Shown: positions 6,118-8,694 of the stretch, piece after piece
Position numbering within the stretch: position 1 is the stretch's first letter
How the letters are laid out: each line of letters opens with the position of its first letter
From: Lachnospiraceae bacterium
GTDB taxonomy: Bacteria > Bacillota > Clostridia > Lachnospirales > Lachnospiraceae
DNA: 8,694 nucleotides
Assembly (NCBI GenBank): GCA_014804225.1
Contig: JAAVAF010000079.1
Location: forward strand, 1 to 8,694
Direction: 5' to 3'
Notes under the pieces: model-generated
What the model was told of the DNA's origin: nothing
Database searches by the model: none
The model's input: the letters and a program-made list of their open reading frames with translations, nothing else
Made by a program: the position numbers and the translations under genes

Positions 6118-6258
6118 ATGGTGTGTGAAGAATTTGTGAAAAGCATCATCATACTTTCCGAATTTTTCCATTTACCATCTTTTATAATTTTGTCGACTTA
6201 TAGGGAATTATGGTGTATAATGGAAACGATTAACCAATGCATAAAAATGAAGATATAG
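6118..6258 (+). CDS. Possible 46-aa leader peptide or small protein
   Basis: ATG at 6118 preceded by AAAGGAG (4-nt spacer, slightly short), stop TAG 15 bp before the SPFH gene. The product is hydrophobic in the middle (VKSIIILSEFFHLPSFIIL, residues 7-25) and matches no family I know. A strong TATAAT for the downstream gene lies inside it, and the 19-bp repeat forms its first codons, both arguing against long-standing coding use. No promoter is obvious between the small RNA terminator and this ORF. The 370-bp stretch from 5904 to 6273 otherwise holds only the small RNA, its promoter and terminator, and the repeat copy. Confidence 0.25.
   Translation: MVCEEFVKSIIILSEFFHLPSFIILSTYRELWCIMETINQCIKMKI
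6123..6141. repeat. 19-bp direct repeat, right copy
   Basis: Exact second copy of GTGTGAAGAATTTGTGAAA (5222-5240). It carries two TGTGAA hexamers 11 bp apart (6124, 6135) but lacks the further CTTAAA/CTTAAG hexamers found beside the left copy. It lies about 130 bp before the SPFH gene, within the short ORF at 6118-6258. Confidence 0.8.
6216..6221 (+). promoter_or_regulatory. -10 element before the SPFH gene
   Basis: A perfect TATAAT 52 bp before the ATG. No good -35 is found at 16-18 bp; TTGTCG at 6190-6195 is 20 bp away, too far for a standard sigma-A promoter. It is a candidate for the promoter of the SPFH operon, possibly needing an activator or another sigma factor. Confidence 0.4.
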
Positions 6259-6273
6259 AAAGGATAAAAGGAC

Positions 6274-7632
6274 ATGGCATTATTTAACAAGAATGCAAAA
6301 GAACAGCCACATTCGGGGATTCTCGGCTCATTTTCCGTTGATACGATCAAATGGGAACCCGAAAGTGACAAAGAGGCCGCAATCATTGTACATAAGCATA
6401 TCTATGAAGATTTTCCTAACGGCTCGTACCTGATTGTAGGCGCATCACAGATGGCAGTATTTACAAATAATATGTCAGCAGAAGGCTCTTTAGACGCTAC
6501 CGGAGAAGGACAGGCACAGGTATCGACATTTATCGGTCCCTGTAAGATTAAGCTGGAAACAGGAGACAGTCGTTTTGCTCCGTTTCGAAGCATTTCCCAT
6601 ACCTTAACTGGCGGAGAATCCGCATTTCACAGTACGGTTTATTTTATCAATACAACCTTTATGAATGAGTTGAGTTGGGGAACACACGCTCCGATTGTCG
6701 TGGAAGATCCGGAAGAAGGCATTAATGTCCACGTACGTGCGTTCGGCTTGTTTGGTGTGCACATTGACCAGACCGATTCGGCAAATGCCGTAATCAATGC
6801 CCGCAAATTCCTTCATAAAATTGTCGGAACACGCGCGGACTATACGAGGGACGAGCTTGTAAACTTTATGAGAGCTAAAATTTTGGAATATGTCCCTGAC
6901 TTGTTGGCAAAAAGCATTGTTGACCAACAAATCGGTATTTTAAAGATTAGTACACGCCTTTCTGATTTTTCACAAATCATTAAAGAAAAATTAGTAGAAC
7001 ATTTTGCTGAATTCGGTTTGACGCTTGATAATTTCTCTTTCACAAATATCAATGCGCCTGATGAAGACCTTGCCGCAATCAACGAAATGAAAATCCAGAA
7101 AAAACGCGACAGGCTCGAAGCGGAAGGAACTGCTGCAAAGATGGATATTGAATCCGCCGCAAGAGCGCGTATGCGGGAACGCGAAGGCTACACTTATCAG
7201 CAGGAACAGTCCTTTCAAGTTATGCAGTCTGCTGCTTCAAACGAAGGAAGCGCCTCAACGCTTATGGGTGCAGGCATGGGACTTGGAATGGGTGTTGGCA
7301 TGGGCGGCGCTGTAGGAACAGGAATGAATGCGATTGCCCAAAACACCATCGGCAATATGCAAGCGGCACCTGCGAATAATCAGCAAACTAATCAGCAAAC
7401 TACAATATGCTCCGCATGTCAAACACCAAATCCGTCATCGGCAAAATTCTGCGTCAACTGTGGGCAGAAACTTGTCAGTGAGGAACATTGTCCGGAGTGT
7501 GGCGGTGTTGTTATGAAGGGAGCGAAGTTCTGTCCAAACTGCGGCAAAAAGTTGTCACAGGTATGCCCAAACTGTGGTAAGGAACTCGTAAGCGGTGCAA
7601 AATTCTGCCTTGAGTGCGGAAACCCTGTTTAA
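6274..7632 (+). CDS. SPFH/stomatin-like protein with three C-terminal zinc ribbons (YdjI/COG4260 type)
   Basis: Protein of 452 aa with an N-terminal SPFH (band-7-like) domain (about 20-265), a charged, probably coiled-coil segment (about 268-310), a Gly/Met-rich linker (330-351), an Asn/Gln linker (365-377) and three zinc ribbons at the C-terminus. The ribbons use Cys379/382/393/396, 406/409/420/423 and 431/434/445/448, all CxxC pairs intact. There is no signal peptide or clear TM helix, so it probably associates with the membrane through partners or the SPFH surface. In Bacillus the related YdjI helps recruit PspA to the membrane in a stress locus that includes zinc-ribbon and membrane proteins. 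The following membrane protein and zinc-ribbon gene fit such a locus, though no PspA is visible here. GAAAGGA lies 9 nt before the ATG. Sometimes annotated as virion core protein-like, a misleading legacy label. Confidence 0.9.
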   Translation: MALFNKNAKEQPHSGILGSFSVDTIKWEPESDKEAAIIVHKHIYEDFPNGSYLIVGASQMAVFTNNMSAEGSLDATGEGQAQVSTFIGPCKIKLETGDSRFAPFRSISHTLTGGESAFHSTVYFINTTFMNELSWGTHAPIVVEDPEEGINVHVRAFGLFGVHIDQTDSANAVINARKFLHKIVGTRADYTRDELVNFMRAKILEYVPDLLAKSIVDQQIGILKISTRLSDFSQIIKEKLVEHFAEFGLTLDNFSFTNINAPDEDLAAINEMKIQKKRDRLEAEGTAAKMDIESAARARMREREGYTYQQEQSFQVMQSAASNEGSASTLMGAGMGLGMGVGMGGAVGTGMNAIAQNTIGNMQAAPANNQQTNQQTTICSACQTPNPSSAKFCVNCGQKLVSEEHCPECGGVVMKGAKFCPNCGKKLSQVCPNCGKELVSGAKFCLECGNPV

Positions 7633-7658
7633 AAACGCAAGCCCGGCGGCTAGCGTTT
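7633..7658 (+). other. Stem-loop directly after the SPFH stop codon
   Basis: AAACGC (7633-7638) pairs with GCGTTT (7653-7658) and AGCC (7640-7643) with GGCT (7648-7651), one A/A mismatch, CGGC loop. The next bases, AATGAAATTA, contain no T-run, so full termination is unlikely. It may protect the 3' end or lower expression of the downstream membrane gene. Confidence 0.7.
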
Positions 7659-7710
7659 AATGAAATTATGTAATCGCAATTTCTTATAGAATTCAGGTTG
7701 AGAAAGGAGC

Positions 7711-8400
7711 ATGGTTATAGATATGACAAAAAAAATAATAATAGCAGAACTGTCAGTTATATGGATTGTAGGATTTATCTTATCTTGGAACTTCTTTTTT
7801 GCAGGTCCGAATTATTGGATTGGATTTCTGTTTGGACTGATCGGGTTTGTTATCGCCGGAGTAACGATATTCTTTTTCGGAGAAAGCAATCGCAGTACAA
7901 CGGAAGCGGGCTATATCCCAATATACTATACGGCTGTGTTCGTTGTTCTTATGATGATCCTTAATCTGTCTTTTGCGTTTGTGTTGAACCGTTTTTTGAG
8001 ACCTGTGTTTATCGTTGCAAACCTAGTCATAATACTCATCTATGTTGTGCTAGTGTATAACGCATCTCGAAATCTTCAGCGCGTCAAAGAGCTGACGGAA
8101 TACGCGCCCGGAAAAATGAAGAATACAACGGATATTTCTCGGCAATTATCGGTTCTTTTAAGCATTGCCCAGGACGAGGGTGTCAGACAGGAATTATTAA
8201 AGCTCAAGGAAATTGTATCTTACAGCAACAATGTAACGCAACAATTTTCTGAGAACGATGAAGCACTATTTCTCGAAAAATTAGTAAAAATACAGGAAGA
8301 ATTATCAAACAACACAGATACGCAAACAATAATGGATAAAATCAAAGATGCTGCCACTACATGGAACATCCGAAACAGCAGTATCAACAGTACGCGATAA
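7711..8400 (+). CDS. Four-TM membrane protein with helical cytosolic tail, function unknown
   Basis: Protein of up to 229 aa that I cannot assign to a named family. Hydrophobic segments at about 9-30, 34-56, 70-92 and 97-117 give four TM helices with short loops. Residues 119-229 are soluble, charged and predicted mainly helical, with heptad-like stretches around 142-170 and 184-213. Two starts are possible. ATG 7711 is only 1 nt after AAAGGAG, while ATG 7723 (MTKKIII) is 13 nt after it and gives a more natural N-terminus; the shorter form of 225 aa may be correct. The gene lies 78 bp after the SPFH gene with a stem-loop between, and 103 bp before a zinc-ribbon gene, so it is probably part of the same SPFH/zinc-ribbon membrane module, perhaps as membrane anchor. 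Confidence 0.75.
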   Translation: MVIDMTKKIIIAELSVIWIVGFILSWNFFFAGPNYWIGFLFGLIGFVIAGVTIFFFGESNRSTTEAGYIPIYYTAVFVVLMMILNLSFAFVLNRFLRPVFIVANLVIILIYVVLVYNASRNLQRVKELTEYAPGKMKNTTDISRQLSVLLSIAQDEGVRQELLKLKEIVSYSNNVTQQFSENDEALFLEKLVKIQEELSNNTDTQTIMDKIKDAATTWNIRNSSINSTR

Positions 8401-8403
8401 AAA

Positions 8404-8424
8404 GGTTTCGCTCGGCAGCGAACC
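8404..8424 (+). other. Stem-loop after the membrane protein gene
   Basis: GGTT (8404-8407) pairs with AACC (8421-8424) and CGCT (8409-8412) with AGCG (8417-8420), with one bulged T and a CGGC loop, the same loop sequence as the hairpin at 7633-7658. No T-run follows, so it is not a standard terminator. Confidence 0.6.
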
Positions 8425-8427
8425 CTC

Positions 8428-8452
8428 AAAGAATTTGCAATGCAAATTCTTT
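8428..8452. repeat. Perfect 11-bp inverted repeat
   Basis: AAAGAATTTGC (8428-8438) and GCAAATTCTTT (8442-8452) around a 3-nt AAT. On the plus strand the 3' arm ends in TTT but CC follows, so termination would be weak; it could act in both directions. Together with the preceding stem-loop it may be a small dispersed palindromic unit. Confidence 0.65.
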
Positions 8453-8503
8453 CCTAAATGATTTATACGGTTGCAACTTTCTATTTAATATAAGGAGGCG
8501 AAT

Positions 8504-8694
8504 ATGGATACAGGTGGATTACAATGTCATGGCTGTGGCAGTACCAACGTGGAATTTGATCCCAAAAACAGAAAATTAATCTGCAATACCTGCGGCAAGG
8601 AGGAATACTATTCCCGTGCAACACTGAACACAAACGGAAAGGTCGTTTTCAGCAGGCAGAATGCGATTCAGTTTTTCATGGACGGCAGATTTGA
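8504..8694 (+). CDS. Zinc-ribbon protein, partial (continues beyond the right edge)
   Basis: The first 63 residues are visible. ATG at 8504 follows a near-perfect AAGGAGG with a 5-nt spacer. The N-terminus has a TFIIB-like zinc ribbon: Cys8/Cys11 in CHGC and Cys27/Cys30 in CNTC, separated by 15 residues, followed by a beta-rich, charged stretch. Bacillus YdjG, encoded near the SPFH protein YdjI, also begins with such a ribbon and continues into membrane segments, so this gene may be the counterpart; the rest must be seen to decide. It is 103 bp after the membrane protein gene with two palindromes between, and probably belongs to the same operon. Confidence 0.8.
   Translation, partial: MDTGGLQCHGCGSTNVEFDPKNRKLICNTCGKEEYYSRATLNTNGKVVFSRQNAIQFFMDGRF

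Noticed and set aside
5222..6141. IS element with target-site duplication
   Set aside because: No transposase or terminal inverted repeats were found between the copies, and 19 bp is too long for usual IS duplications.
6604..7218. Minus-strand open frames opposite the SPFH gene
   Set aside because: They overlap a clear SPFH/zinc-ribbon coding sequence and show no family features or ribosome binding sites.
7633..7658. Intrinsic terminator after the SPFH gene
   Set aside because: The hairpin is good but no T-run follows, so I report it only as a stem-loop.

Overview
The window looks like chromosomal DNA of a low-to-mid GC anaerobic member of the Bacillota, most likely a Clostridia/Lachnospiraceae-type gut bacterium. 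This is inferred from the strong AAAGGAG-type ribosome binding sites, the sigma-A-like promoters and the families present (OmpR/VanS-type two-component system, short VTC-domain protein, DUF4956, Cthe_2159-like lipoprotein, SPFH protein with C-terminal zinc ribbons). No sequence search could be run, so the taxonomic call is tentative.

Region 1 (1-5141, minus strand) reads as one five-gene operon. In order of transcription it encodes a VTC-domain (polyphosphate polymerase-like) protein, a DUF4956 membrane protein, a Cthe_2159-like beta-helix lipoprotein with a Gly- and Pro-rich tail, an OmpR-family response regulator, and a membrane histidine kinase cut by the left edge. Upstream (5201-5239) lie four hexamers spaced exactly 11 bp apart, the geometry of PhoB/PhoP-type operators, ending 10 bp before a good -10 element. 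The operon therefore probably regulates itself through its own two-component system: the kinase senses something outside the cell, and the regulator controls a surface or polyphosphate-related module.

Region 2 (about 5240-6140) is AT-rich and has an accessory look. It holds a broken XRE-type regulator whose middle is missing, an intact small gene resembling PBECR/BECR-fold nucleases, and an independent small RNA of about 135 nt with a consensus promoter, an 11-bp closing stem and a UUCG-capped terminator. A perfect 19-bp direct repeat sits at both ends of this stretch (5222-5240 and 6123-6141). The left copy lies inside the operator of region 1, which suggests either insertion of the cassette or duplication of a regulatory site.

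Region 3 (6118-8694, plus strand) encodes a possible 46-aa leader ORF, an SPFH/stomatin-like protein with three C-terminal zinc ribbons (YdjI/COG4260 type), a four-TM membrane protein with a helical cytosolic tail, and the start of a zinc-ribbon protein. The set resembles the SPFH/zinc-ribbon membrane-stress loci of Bacillus (ydjFGHI). Stem-loops without U-tracts follow the stop codons of the first two main genes. No tRNA, rRNA, CRISPR array, transposase or integrase was seen.
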